NCBI RefSeq assembly: GCF_032335695.1
Contig: NZ_JACTOJ010000016.1
Location: 1 to 64,000, forward strand
Reading direction: 5' to 3'
Length of the DNA stretch: 64,000 bases
Origin: JACTOJ01 sp032335695
GTDB taxonomy: Bacteria; Bacillota; Clostridia; Clostridiales; Clostridiaceae
Positions 15,881 to 23,988 of this stretch are shown here, one piece after another (position 1 is the stretch's first letter; each line of letters starts with the position of its first letter). The notes beneath the pieces were generated by a model that was not told the origin of the DNA, made no database searches, and worked only from the letters and a program-made list of their open reading frames with translations. A program made the position numbers and the translations under genes.

Positions 15881-16417
15881 ATGGAAGATGATTTTTGCTC
15901 AGGCTGCTTTCTGAGAAATGAAGATGCACCCCAAGATGATACTAATGAATACAGATGTGGAGCATCACCATATCAAGGAAGTATGGGCTATCAAGGTAAT
16001 GTACCATACCAAGGTGGAATGACACAGAATAATGCACCATATCAGGGGAATGTACCATATATGCAAGGAAATATAGGAGGCTCAATTCAATCCCCACAAA
16101 ACATATACAATCAGATGCCAAATCAGCAAGTAAATTCCCCAGCAGCTGTACCTGCTCAGCTTCAGGATAATAGCAATTTTGTTCAAGCTCCTTCATCGCC
16201 TGTATATCAAGATATAGGGTATACTCAAGGTTTTTTGCGAAGCCAGATAGGCAGATATGTTAAAATCGAATTTTTAGTAGGAACTGGTATGATTATGGAC
16301 AGAGAGGGAACTTTAATTGATGTTGGTATAAGTTATGTAGTAATAAAAGAAGCGGAGACAGACGATAACGTAATGTGCGATATATATTCCATTAAATTCG
16401 TTACTATTTTTATGTAG
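15881..16417 (+). CDS. gerQ: Spore coat protein GerQ
   Basis: 178 residues. The C-terminal domain (about 112-178: FLRSQIGRYVKIEFLVGTG..., TLIDVGISYVVIKE) is the GerQ domain. The N-terminal 110 residues are low-complexity, with repeats of PYQGN/YQG and much Gln, Asn and Pro. In B. subtilis GerQ (about 181 residues) anchors CwlJ and is crosslinked by transglutaminase through N-terminal lysines. Here the first lysine is residue 128; instead there are cysteines at 6, 9 and 26. It is in an operon with cwlJ (38-nt gap, AGGAGG SD). Confidence 0.88.
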   Translation: MEDDFCSGCFLRNEDAPQDDTNEYRCGASPYQGSMGYQGNVPYQGGMTQNNAPYQGNVPYMQGNIGGSIQSPQNIYNQMPNQQVNSPAAVPAQLQDNSNFVQAPSSPVYQDIGYTQGFLRSQIGRYVKIEFLVGTGMIMDREGTLIDVGISYVVIKEAETDDNVMCDIYSIKFVTIFM

Positions 16418-16432
16418 AAATAAAGGACTAAT

Positions 16433-16470
16433 AAAAATGAGATGCAATAAATGTAGCATCTCATTTTTAT
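16433..16470 (+). terminator. Terminator of cwlJ-gerQ
   Basis: AAAAATGAGATGC and GCATCTCATTTTT form a perfect 13-bp stem with a 10-nt loop. Confidence 0.9.
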
Positions 16471-16566
16471 ATGTAGAAAAACCTACCGTTTTACTTTATA
16501 ATGTAATTATACGATTTCATTGATAAAAATTATTTAGCGCAAATGTGTGGATAAGGTGGGGTTAAA

Positions 16567-17157
16567 TTGAAGATAATGGTAGTGGCGGACGTAGAATCAC
16601 CCTACATATGGGATTACTTTCAACCAGAAAAGTTTAGTGATATAGATATTATGATATCTTGTGGCGATTTAAAAGCAGAATATTTGTCTTTTCTTGTAAC
16701 TATGATCAAGGCGCCTTTGTTTTATGTGCCAGGAAATCATAATGATAAATATTTAAAAAATCCTCCGGAAGGCTGCGTAAATATTGATGATAAAATAGTA
16801 AAATATAAAGGAGTACGGATACTTGGGCTTGGTGGAAGTAAAAAATATAATAATGGCTATTACCAGTATACAGAACACCAGATGAAGAAAAGAATTTCTA
16901 AATTAAGACCTAAAATATGGTGGAATGGGGGAGCTGACATATTTGTTGCACATTCTCCTGCCTTAGGCATAGGTGATGGGTTAGATAAGCCACATAGAGG
17001 ATTCCAATGCTTTTATAAAATTTTTGACAGATATAAACCTAAGTATTTTTTACATGGACATCAGCATTTAAGTTATACTTATAAAAATGATAGAATCCGT
17101 AAATATAATGAGGTGACTATAATAAATGGGTATGATTATTATATATTTGAATATTAA
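16567..17157 (+). CDS. Calcineurin-like metallophosphoesterase
   Basis: 196 residues. Metal-site motifs in order: an altered first motif (VADVESPY, where DxH is usual), ISCGDL, VPGNHND, VAHSP and LHGHQH. The lack of His in the first motif is notable; the rest of the set is intact. The start is taken as TTG at 16567, with AAGGTGGGG 5 nt before it; an ATG at 16576 would shorten it by three residues but lies far from the SD. The substrate is unknown; similar small phosphoesterases hydrolyse nucleotides or phosphodiesters. Single gene, ended by a convergent terminator. Confidence 0.75.
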   Translation: MKIMVVADVESPYIWDYFQPEKFSDIDIMISCGDLKAEYLSFLVTMIKAPLFYVPGNHNDKYLKNPPEGCVNIDDKIVKYKGVRILGLGGSKKYNNGYYQYTEHQMKKRISKLRPKIWWNGGADIFVAHSPALGIGDGLDKPHRGFQCFYKIFDRYKPKYFLHGHQHLSYTYKNDRIRKYNEVTIINGYDYYIFEY

Positions 17158-17195
17158 AAAATAACATAGATTTTAAATATACTTACTTAGCATAT

Positions 17196-17226
17196 AAAAA
17201 ATGGTGGCAATGCCACCATTTTTTAT
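17196..17226. terminator. Bidirectional terminator
   Basis: AAAAAATGGTGGCA faces TGCCACCATTTTTT around a single central base. A-run and T-run flank it, so it works for both the phosphoesterase gene (+) and the arginase gene (-). Confidence 0.9.
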
Positions 17227-18119
17227 AAATAACTAAAACAACAATCTATCAATTCTAAAGTATTATTAAGAGTTTCATCTTTTTCGTCCAATAAAGGATT
17301 AAATTCAACTACGTCCATAGAACGAATCAATTTAGTACTAATTAATGCTTCTAATATATTTTTTGTCTCATCAACATTTAAACCATCTCTAACAGGAGTT
17401 CCAGTGCCTGGTACTAGATTTTTGTCTAACACATCAATGTCTAGGCTTAAATGTATATTAGATAAATTTCTTTTTCTTATTCTGCTTATAACATCTTCCA
17501 CAGTATTTTTTATGCCATTTTCCTTTATAGCTTTTGTTGTCCATACATTTAAATTCAATTTTTTTATAAAAGCAAGTTCGCCTTCGTCTAAATCACGAGC
17601 GCCTATTATAAATACATTTTCTTTTTTTATTTTAGGACCTGAGTAATATAAATTAACTAATTTTTCAAATCCAAAACCCATAGCTGAAGCCAATGGCATT
17701 CCATGAACATTGCCAGATGGAGTGGTTTCATGAGTATTTATATCTCCATGAGCATCTATCCATATAACACCTAAATTATCATAAAATTTGCTGCTTCCGC
17801 TTATACTTCCAAGACCTAAGGAGTGATCACCTCCGATAACAAAGGGAAAACAGTTAGCTTTAAGAGAACAATAGACCTGATGAGCTAAATTTGTATTTAC
17901 TTCTAATATTTCATCTATATATTTCATTTTTTTATGAGAAGAAAACTTTAAGTTTTCATCTAATTTTCTAACATGCAAGTTGCCTAGATCATATACATTA
18001 TTACCGTGTTTTTCTATGATTTTAGCTACATTTTTTGATCTTAATTTGTCAGGACCTTCATCAACGCCCTTTCTGTCACTTCCGAAAAATATTGGAACAC
18101 CTATTAAATTTATATTCAT
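17223..18119 (-). CDS. rocF: Arginase
   Basis: 298 residues, matching Bacillus RocF (about 296). Di-manganese motifs are complete: GGDHSLGLGS, DAHGDINTHETTPSGN, HGMPLA and SLDIDVLD followed by PGTGTPVRDG. The PGTGTP form and overall layout favour arginase over agmatinase; formiminoglutamase is a less likely alternative. It hydrolyses arginine to ornithine and urea. The ATG at 18119 is chosen over one 63 nt upstream because GGAGG precedes it directly and arginases begin near INLIGVP. An arginine-making operon lies a few genes away, so synthesis and breakdown need opposite control. Confidence 0.9.
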   Translation of the reverse strand: MNINLIGVPIFFGSDRKGVDEGPDKLRSKNVAKIIEKHGNNVYDLGNLHVRKLDENLKFSSHKKMKYIDEILEVNTNLAHQVYCSLKANCFPFVIGGDHSLGLGSISGSSKFYDNLGVIWIDAHGDINTHETTPSGNVHGMPLASAMGFGFEKLVNLYYSGPKIKKENVFIIGARDLDEGELAFIKKLNLNVWTTKAIKENGIKNTVEDVISRIRKRNLSNIHLSLDIDVLDKNLVPGTGTPVRDGLNVDETKNILEALISTKLIRSMDVVEFNPLLDEKDETLNNTLELIDCCFSYL

Positions 18120-18210
18120 ATACTTGCCTCCGTATTGCTTATATATTGATTCAGCGTGAATATTATATAATAAGTATTCCATAATATAAAGTCTCTTATA
18201 AATCTAAATT

Positions 18211-20139
18211 TTACAATTTAAATGAAGATTCTGCCTCTACATCCTCCACAAACCAATTCATAGACAATATCTGCTGATGAGTAGCTATTTCTTCTTTTTC
18301 AACCATTAAATTACCCTTATTATCATAAATCGGACCCATGAATGGATGAAAAACACTTTCGGTTATCATTTTTCTTATGACTTCAACAAGTTTTTGAGTA
18401 GATTCAGGTACATATTCTTTAGAGTAATATATATCTAATACTCCTGCTGCCATTCCCCACCAGAAATTTACCATTTTAACATTACCTCTATATATGTCAT
18501 TTAGAGCTTTTAATGTGTCGTTAAGCAAAAGATTTATTATCTTTTCATAGAATATACCCCATTTCCATATAGGTGCCGCTAAATATTTTTCAGGCATAAA
18601 AGTTTCTTGATTTATAGTAGAAAGCATGGAATATACGCCATATTCATTTGTTATAGGCTGAGGAGATAAAATATTTTGATTTGAAATAATATCTGCACCC
18701 TTATCAATTAAACTTCTCTCTACATTAGTTGATTTTATTCCACTGTTCCAATCATTTGTCCAATTAACTTTCACTTTCGCATAAGGATTTACTAATTTTG
18801 CTCCTAGAGTGAAAGCGTTTATTGAACTTATAACTTCTGGAGCAGGAGTGGTAGCTACATATCCAAGTATGTTGCTTTTGGTCATAGAACCAGCTATAAT
18901 TCCAGTTAAAAATCTGGGCTCAAAAGTCCGTCCAAAATAATTAGCCACATGCAAATAAGGTTGATATTCAGAACAATTAAAAAAGCGTACATTAGTATTG
19001 TTCATAGCACATTTCAAAGTAGCTTTTTTATATATTGGGCTAGTAGTAAATATTACATTATAACCTTCATCTACAAGCGCCTGTAAAGATTTGCAAGCCT
19101 CAGAAGTGCTTTGAGGTAAATTTTCTATATAAGTAGTCTGAATTTGATCACCAAAAATTTTTTCTATGTGACGTCTTCCTATTTCATGGGCATAGGTCCA
19201 TCCTGAGCTTTCTATAGTTTTAGCGTATGCAAAGGCCACCTTCAGTTTTTTCTTCTTTGGCAAAATTAAATTTGTCAGTGTTGATAATACTCCGGAAGGA
19301 GAATTCTCAATTGGAGAAGTTTGTATACTAGGCTCAGGAAATTTTAAGCTATGCTCAAGTTCTATAAGCAATTCTCTTATTCTAGGAATTATTTTATGTT
19401 CATCTATTTTTTTTGGAATTCCATAAATCTTTGTATACTCTAAAAAAGCATCACCTGTTGTTATTGATAGCTTGTCGCCACCAAGCTTTGCATATATATC
19501 AGCAAAGGGTTTGTATATAAATTTTTCAAAATATTCATATTTTGTTTCAACAGGAGACTTAGCTGGGTTAAATTTATCTAAAAGTTTTAGCAATTTGTCA
19601 AAACTACCTGATTCAGAAAAATATATTAAAAATATTCCAGTAATTTTATTAAATTTAAGAAATTCATAGTAAATACAGTTATCTATATCGTTTTCATCTT
19701 TTTTAGGAACAAGTCGTGTAACATCAGCTGATATAGAAAAAGCTCCAAAGTATTTTAAGACACTTACTCTCTTATTGCCTTCAATTACGTAAAACCAGTT
19801 CATGTATTCATATACCTTTATAGAATGCTTTATTCCTTCTCCAAGATGAGATCTGCAAAGGGCTCTCCACTTGAGACCGAATTCAGTTTCCATAGGAAGA
19901 AGGGGATAGAAGCTTTTGGATAAAGAAAGACCTCTTAGGTGGGAATATGTACCCCTAATTTTTTTAAGAGGAATTTCTATAATTCCAAGATTCACTTCAG
20001 AAACAATTTCTATATTTTTTAATACTCCTTCTAAAGAAAGGAGATAGCCACTTTCACCCCTAGAAATACTTTTTGAGTACTCCTTTTGTCCTAATTTTCT
20101 AGCTTCTAAATAATAATCATCTACTGATTTATCTTCCAT
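18211..20139 (-). CDS. ParB-like/BMP (PnrA) fusion protein, apparently cytoplasmic
   Basis: 642 residues with two recognisable parts. Residues about 50-150 resemble a ParB/sulfiredoxin-like fold: a segment at 114-131 reads NWFYVIEGNKRVSVLKYF, with the GNKR core of that family. Residues about 298-640 are a BMP/PnrA-type periplasmic-binding domain (KVAFAYAKTIESSGWTYAHE, a segment with LGYVATTP, and FWWGMAAGVLDI). BMP proteins normally bind nucleosides and are exported lipoproteins; here there is no signal peptide or lipobox. The start is the ATG at 20139 behind AGGTGA; an in-frame GTG at 20148 lies inside that SD. No permease or ATPase genes are adjacent. It may be an intracellular nucleoside or ligand sensor; function unknown. 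Confidence 0.8.
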   Translation of the reverse strand: MEDKSVDDYYLEARKLGQKEYSKSISRGESGYLLSLEGVLKNIEIVSEVNLGIIEIPLKKIRGTYSHLRGLSLSKSFYPLLPMETEFGLKWRALCRSHLGEGIKHSIKVYEYMNWFYVIEGNKRVSVLKYFGAFSISADVTRLVPKKDENDIDNCIYYEFLKFNKITGIFLIYFSESGSFDKLLKLLDKFNPAKSPVETKYEYFEKFIYKPFADIYAKLGGDKLSITTGDAFLEYTKIYGIPKKIDEHKIIPRIRELLIELEHSLKFPEPSIQTSPIENSPSGVLSTLTNLILPKKKKLKVAFAYAKTIESSGWTYAHEIGRRHIEKIFGDQIQTTYIENLPQSTSEACKSLQALVDEGYNVIFTTSPIYKKATLKCAMNNTNVRFFNCSEYQPYLHVANYFGRTFEPRFLTGIIAGSMTKSNILGYVATTPAPEVISSINAFTLGAKLVNPYAKVKVNWTNDWNSGIKSTNVERSLIDKGADIISNQNILSPQPITNEYGVYSMLSTINQETFMPEKYLAAPIWKWGIFYEKIINLLLNDTLKALNDIYRGNVKMVNFWWGMAAGVLDIYYSKEYVPESTQKLVEVIRKMITESVFHPFMGPIYDNKGNLMVEKEEIATHQQILSMNWFVEDVEAESSFKL

Positions 20140-20155
20140 AACTATCACCTACTTG

Positions 20156-20206
20156 GTATACGTTAGTTATATAAAGCTTTGATGCTTTATATAACTAAAT
20201 GTATAC
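20156..20206. repeat. 51-bp near-perfect inverted repeat upstream of BMP fusion
   Basis: TTAGTTATATAAAGC (20163-20177) and GCTTTATATAACTAA (20184-20198) are perfect 15-bp arms around TTTGAT. Outer GTATAC copies (20156-20161, 20201-20206) extend the dyad with a one- versus two-base bulge. It ends 17 nt before the ATG of the minus-strand fusion gene. No U-tract follows in the direction of transcription, so it reads as an operator or a leader RNA hairpin, not a clear terminator. Confidence 0.75.
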
Positions 20207-20271
20207 ATAAAACTTTCTTTAAATTTATATAAATACATTATAGCATATTTGAAGTAAATGGATTTATAAAT

Positions 20272-22116
20272 TTAAATACTTATTTTTACATTATAATGTC
20301 TCATCCAAAGATCAATTTGTATAAGATAAGCTAGCATTTGAGGACCTGTCATTAATTGGCCAAACCAAGGTTTTCCAAAAGACTTTCCGCCAGTATTAAC
20401 TATGTCCTGTACATTAGCCTTATCTATGAGTTGCAAGATAGGAGAACTATTGTCGCTTAAAATTATATTCATCCAATCTTGAACTCCTCTAGTATAATCC
20501 GGGCTAAATGTTTTTGGATAAGGACTCTTTTTTCTCCATAACACATCCTCTGGTAGCAGTCCTGTAAGAGCTTTTCTTAAAAGTCCTTTTTCTCGGTTGT
20601 TATAGAACTTAAGTTTCTCTGGAAGATTAAAAGCATATTCAACTATTCTATAATCCGCAAAAGGAACTCTTACTTCTAGACTATTACTCATGCTCATTCT
20701 ATCTTTTCTGGTTAGGAGAGTTGTCATGAACCATTTTATATTTAGAAAAAACATCTTTTTTGCAGCATAATCAGAAGATGTGGAATCATAAGAACTTAAA
20801 GGAAGTCGCTTAATAGTTGATTCATATTGATTTTGCACATATCCTTCTAAGTCTATGCTGGAAAGATTTTTATTTATTATGCTTTTTCTTTCTTTAATGG
20901 CGTTAGACCAGGGGAAGGTATCTAGACTTTTAAGTTCTGGTCTTATATACCAAGGATATCCTCCGAAAATTTCATCAGCGCATTCACCGGAAAGCGCCAC
21001 TACCGCATTCTTGGATATTTCCTTGCAAAATAAGAATAAAGATGAATCTATATCAGCCATCCCTGGAAGATCGCTTGCTTTTACTGCGTTTTCAAGGGCA
21101 TTTAAAAGATCGGTATTATCTAGAAGAATTTTATGATGATTGCTTCCAATATACTGATACATAACATCTACCCACTCATCATCAGAAGTGGGAAGATAGT
21201 CGTCAGAAATAAAATTTTCTTTATTTCCTTTGTAGTCAATTGAATAAGTGTCTAATATATTTCCATTCTTTTTAAATTCCTGGGCAGCTATAGTTGAAAT
21301 TATGCTTGAATCTAGCCCTCCAGACAAAAAGGTACAAACTGGAACGTCAGAAATAAGTTGCCTTTTTATGCTGTCTACTACTAAAAATCTTATGTGCTCT
21401 AAAGTTTCTTTTTCACTTTCAGTATGATCCATATTTTTTAGCTTCCAGTACTCAATTTTTTTGAAATTAAATTTATTGTAAATAAGATAATTTGCTGGTG
21501 GTAGTTGATATACATTTTTAAAAACACCGCTATTTTCATCATGGGCTGGTCCAAGTCCTAATATTTCACATATTCCTGTCTCATCTATTTCTGGTTTAAC
21601 CAAAGGATGCTTTAATAATGTTTTTAATTCGGAGCCAAATATCAATGTATCTCCACATAAGGTATAAAACAGAGGTTTTACGCCCAAAGGATCTCTTGCT
21701 AAAAACAAACTTTGCCTCTTTTCGTCCCATATTCCGAAGGCAAATATTCCATTTATATGCTTTAGACATTCAGTTCCCCAAGCAATATATGAAGTAAGGA
21801 GCACTTCTGTATCTGAGTAAGAATTAAAAGTATAGCCTAAGGACTTCAAAGAACCCCTTACTTCCTCAGTGTTATATAGTTCTCCATTATATACAATTAC
21901 GTAATTATATCCTTCGGTACATTTTGTCATAGGTTGCAGTCCGCCAGAGGGATCCACTACTATAAGTCTTCTATGTCCTAAAAGGCAGTGATTAGAAGTA
22001 TAGTAGCCATCTTGATTAGGACCTCGCTTTGCTAGAGTAGAAGTCATTTCATTCAAAATGTCCTTTTGCTCTAAAATATTTTTTTTATAATTAACAATGC
22101 CTGTAATTCCACACAT
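20272..22116 (-). CDS. asnB: Asparagine synthetase (glutamine-hydrolysing)
   Basis: 614 residues. Cys2 directly after Met (MCGITGIVNY) is the class II glutaminase nucleophile. The C-terminal domain has the PP-loop SGGLDSSI and SGECADEIFGGYPW. It converts aspartate, glutamine and ATP to asparagine. B. subtilis has three paralogues; the 614-residue length equals AsnO (YisO), linked to sporulation, rather than the longer AsnB, but length alone does not settle it. GGTGAT precedes the ATG. Confidence 0.93.
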   Translation of the reverse strand: MCGITGIVNYKKNILEQKDILNEMTSTLAKRGPNQDGYYTSNHCLLGHRRLIVVDPSGGLQPMTKCTEGYNYVIVYNGELYNTEEVRGSLKSLGYTFNSYSDTEVLLTSYIAWGTECLKHINGIFAFGIWDEKRQSLFLARDPLGVKPLFYTLCGDTLIFGSELKTLLKHPLVKPEIDETGICEILGLGPAHDENSGVFKNVYQLPPANYLIYNKFNFKKIEYWKLKNMDHTESEKETLEHIRFLVVDSIKRQLISDVPVCTFLSGGLDSSIISTIAAQEFKKNGNILDTYSIDYKGNKENFISDDYLPTSDDEWVDVMYQYIGSNHHKILLDNTDLLNALENAVKASDLPGMADIDSSLFLFCKEISKNAVVALSGECADEIFGGYPWYIRPELKSLDTFPWSNAIKERKSIINKNLSSIDLEGYVQNQYESTIKRLPLSSYDSTSSDYAAKKMFFLNIKWFMTTLLTRKDRMSMSNSLEVRVPFADYRIVEYAFNLPEKLKFYNNREKGLLRKALTGLLPEDVLWRKKSPYPKTFSPDYTRGVQDWMNIILSDNSSPILQLIDKANVQDIVNTGGKSFGKPWFGQLMTGPQMLAYLIQIDLWMRHYNVKISI

Positions 22117-22207
22117 ATATGCATCACCTTTTTATTAATATACTCATTACTATCTTATTAATAAAAACATATTTGGATACAAATTAAATTAATTAAATAC
22201 TTGCTGC

Positions 22208-22236
22208 TTGAAGGTAAATACTATGTAATATATAAT
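22208..22236 (+). promoter_or_regulatory. Promoter of aroK
   Basis: TTGAAG (22208-22213), 17 nt, TATAAT (22231-22236). The leader to the ATG is about 95 nt and AT-rich, with no structure I recognise. Confidence 0.6.
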
Positions 22237-22339
22237 GAAAATAATATTCGTAAATTTATGGTGAATATAGAACATATAAAAATTTGGTTATGTTTTAAAT
22301 CAGTGTAAAAACTTAAACAATTAAAAGGGGGCAATAGAA

Positions 22340-22840
22340 ATGAAAAAAAATATTTCATTAATTGGTATGCCAGGGGCAGGCAAAAGTACCATAGGCGTTA
22401 TCCTTGCAAAGATGATAGGCTATCCGTTTTTGGATACGGATTTATTAATCCAAGAAAAGCAAGGGCTTCTTCTTAGTGAAATAATAGAAAAATATGGAGT
22501 GGAAGCATTTCTAGATATTGAAGAAAAAACTATATCCCAGTTGGAATGTAAGAAGAGTGTAATTGCTACAGGAGGCAGCGTAGTTTACAAAGATTATGGT
22601 ATGAGAAATCTTAAGAAACTTGGATATGTAATATATCTTAAAGTAAGCTATGAAGAAATAGAAAAGAGATTGGAAAATATAAAGGCTAGAGGAGTAGTCA
22701 TAGAAGATGGAAAAAACTTAAAAAACCTTTATGATGAAAGAGCTCCATTGTATGAAAAATATGCTGATATACAGATTAATTGTGACGGGAAGAATATAGA
22801 ATCAATCGCGGAAGAAATAAAGATAGCTGTCTCCAAATAG
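22340..22840 (+). CDS. aroK: Shikimate kinase
   Basis: A 166-residue P-loop kinase. Walker A GMPGAGKST is at 9-17; the shikimate-binding Asp pair (FLDTD), ATGGSVV and the C-terminal ERAPLYEKYAD are typical. It phosphorylates shikimate at the 3-hydroxyl in aromatic amino-acid synthesis. It stands alone here, away from other aro genes, so a related small-molecule kinase cannot be fully excluded. AGGGGG SD. Its 3' end forms part of a terminator stem. Confidence 0.82.
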   Translation: MKKNISLIGMPGAGKSTIGVILAKMIGYPFLDTDLLIQEKQGLLLSEIIEKYGVEAFLDIEEKTISQLECKKSVIATGGSVVYKDYGMRNLKKLGYVIYLKVSYEEIEKRLENIKARGVVIEDGKNLKNLYDERAPLYEKYADIQINCDGKNIESIAEEIKIAVSK

Positions 22841-22860
22841 GGGACAGCTATCTTTATTTC
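22814..22860. terminator. Shared terminator inside the 3' ends of convergent genes
   Basis: GAAATAAAGATAGCTGTC (22814-22831) pairs perfectly over 18 bp with 22843-22860, with two further GC pairs past a one-base bulge. The aroK stop codon sits in the loop, and the stop of the minus-strand deacetylase gene starts at the outer end of the stem. Confidence 0.85.
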
Positions 22861-23975
22861 TATGCCTCAGCATTTAATATATAATTTACTAACACTAATA
22901 TTCCATAAAATAATGCATCTTCATGCATAGTAAATTTTGATGAATGGAGAGGTTCAGTTCCAAAGTCATCTTTGCATATTCCTAATCTAAAATGAACTGC
23001 AGGAACAGCCTTTGCAAAGAAGGCAAAATCTTCACCAGTGAAAGATGGTGTGGCATTAAAAATATTGCTTTTTCCTAATATTTCCTTGGAAATATTTTCA
23101 AATATATTTATCTCTTTTTCGTCATTAAGCAGTGGAGGATATTGTTCATCATATAATAAATCTACCCTGCAGTTATAATCAGAGGCTTTTTTATTCGCTG
23201 AAGCTATTACAGTTTGTTTTAACTGCTCTCTAATTTTTTCATCAAAAGTACGCACAGTACCTTTAACTACTGCTTCATCTGAAACTACATTTGGAGCACT
23301 ACCGCAAACTAAAGAAGATATAGTAACAATATGACTTTTTCCATAGTCCGAATTGCTTCTCGTAATCTCATATATTTCATTTACAAAAGAAGTAGCAGGA
23401 ATAAGGGGATTTATGCATACATCTGGAGAAGCTGCATGACCGCCTTTACCTTTAAATTTTATGATAAAATCATCTACTGATGCCATAGTAGCTTCAGTGG
23501 ATATTTCCACTGAGCCCACTTTAAGCCCTGGCCATACATGGAATCCAATAATTTTTTGTACCTTTGGATTTTCTAGAATACCTTCCTTTATCATTGGAAG
23601 TGCTCCGCCGGTATCTTCTTCTCCAGGTTGAAATATAAACTTAATGCATTTTTTGAAACCTAAATCTGATAATATTCTTGCTGTACCTAAAACAATTGTC
23701 ATGTGATAATCATGACCGCAAGCGTGAGATACGCCATTTACAGGCAAAGCATCCATATCTGCTCTTAAAGCTATGCATTCCTGGCTTTTATTCATTATTG
23801 AATAAACACCAGTATTTATACATTCATGATAATCCAGTCCAATATTATTTAAATATTCTTCTATAATGTTTTGAGTCTTAAATTCTTTAAAAGATAGCTC
23901 AGCATTATCATGAAGCTTATGAGAAAGAGATTTAAACTCATCCATTCTGTTTAAGATAGCAGTCTTTATATCCAA
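22860..23975 (-). CDS. M20D metallopeptidase, probable N-acetylornithine deacetylase
   Basis: 371 residues of the M20D amidohydrolase family. Metal-site motifs: RADMDALP, HACGHDYHM, FQPGEE, GFHVWP and, near the end, EPLHSSKF. Family members remove acyl groups from amino acids, for example hippurate or N-acetyl-diaminopimelate. Directly downstream of argB and argD, the missing step would be deacetylation of N-acetylornithine, so that role is inferred. The TTG at 23975 is chosen: GGTGAT lies just before it and homologues begin near DIKK; an ATG 21 nt upstream overlaps argD but lacks an SD. Confidence 0.8.
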   Translation of the reverse strand: MDIKTAILNRMDEFKSLSHKLHDNAELSFKEFKTQNIIEEYLNNIGLDYHECINTGVYSIMNKSQECIALRADMDALPVNGVSHACGHDYHMTIVLGTARILSDLGFKKCIKFIFQPGEEDTGGALPMIKEGILENPKVQKIIGFHVWPGLKVGSVEISTEATMASVDDFIIKFKGKGGHAASPDVCINPLIPATSFVNEIYEITRSNSDYGKSHIVTISSLVCGSAPNVVSDEAVVKGTVRTFDEKIREQLKQTVIASANKKASDYNCRVDLLYDEQYPPLLNDEKEINIFENISKEILGKSNIFNATPSFTGEDFAFFAKAVPAVHFRLGICKDDFGTEPLHSSKFTMHEDALFYGILVLVNYILNAEA

Positions 23976-23988
23976 GATATCACCACGC

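Noticed and set aside
15959..16077. Short repeats in gerQ as a CRISPR-like or mobile repeat array
   Set aside because: They encode PYQG-type protein repeats in frame, with irregular spacing and no unique spacers.
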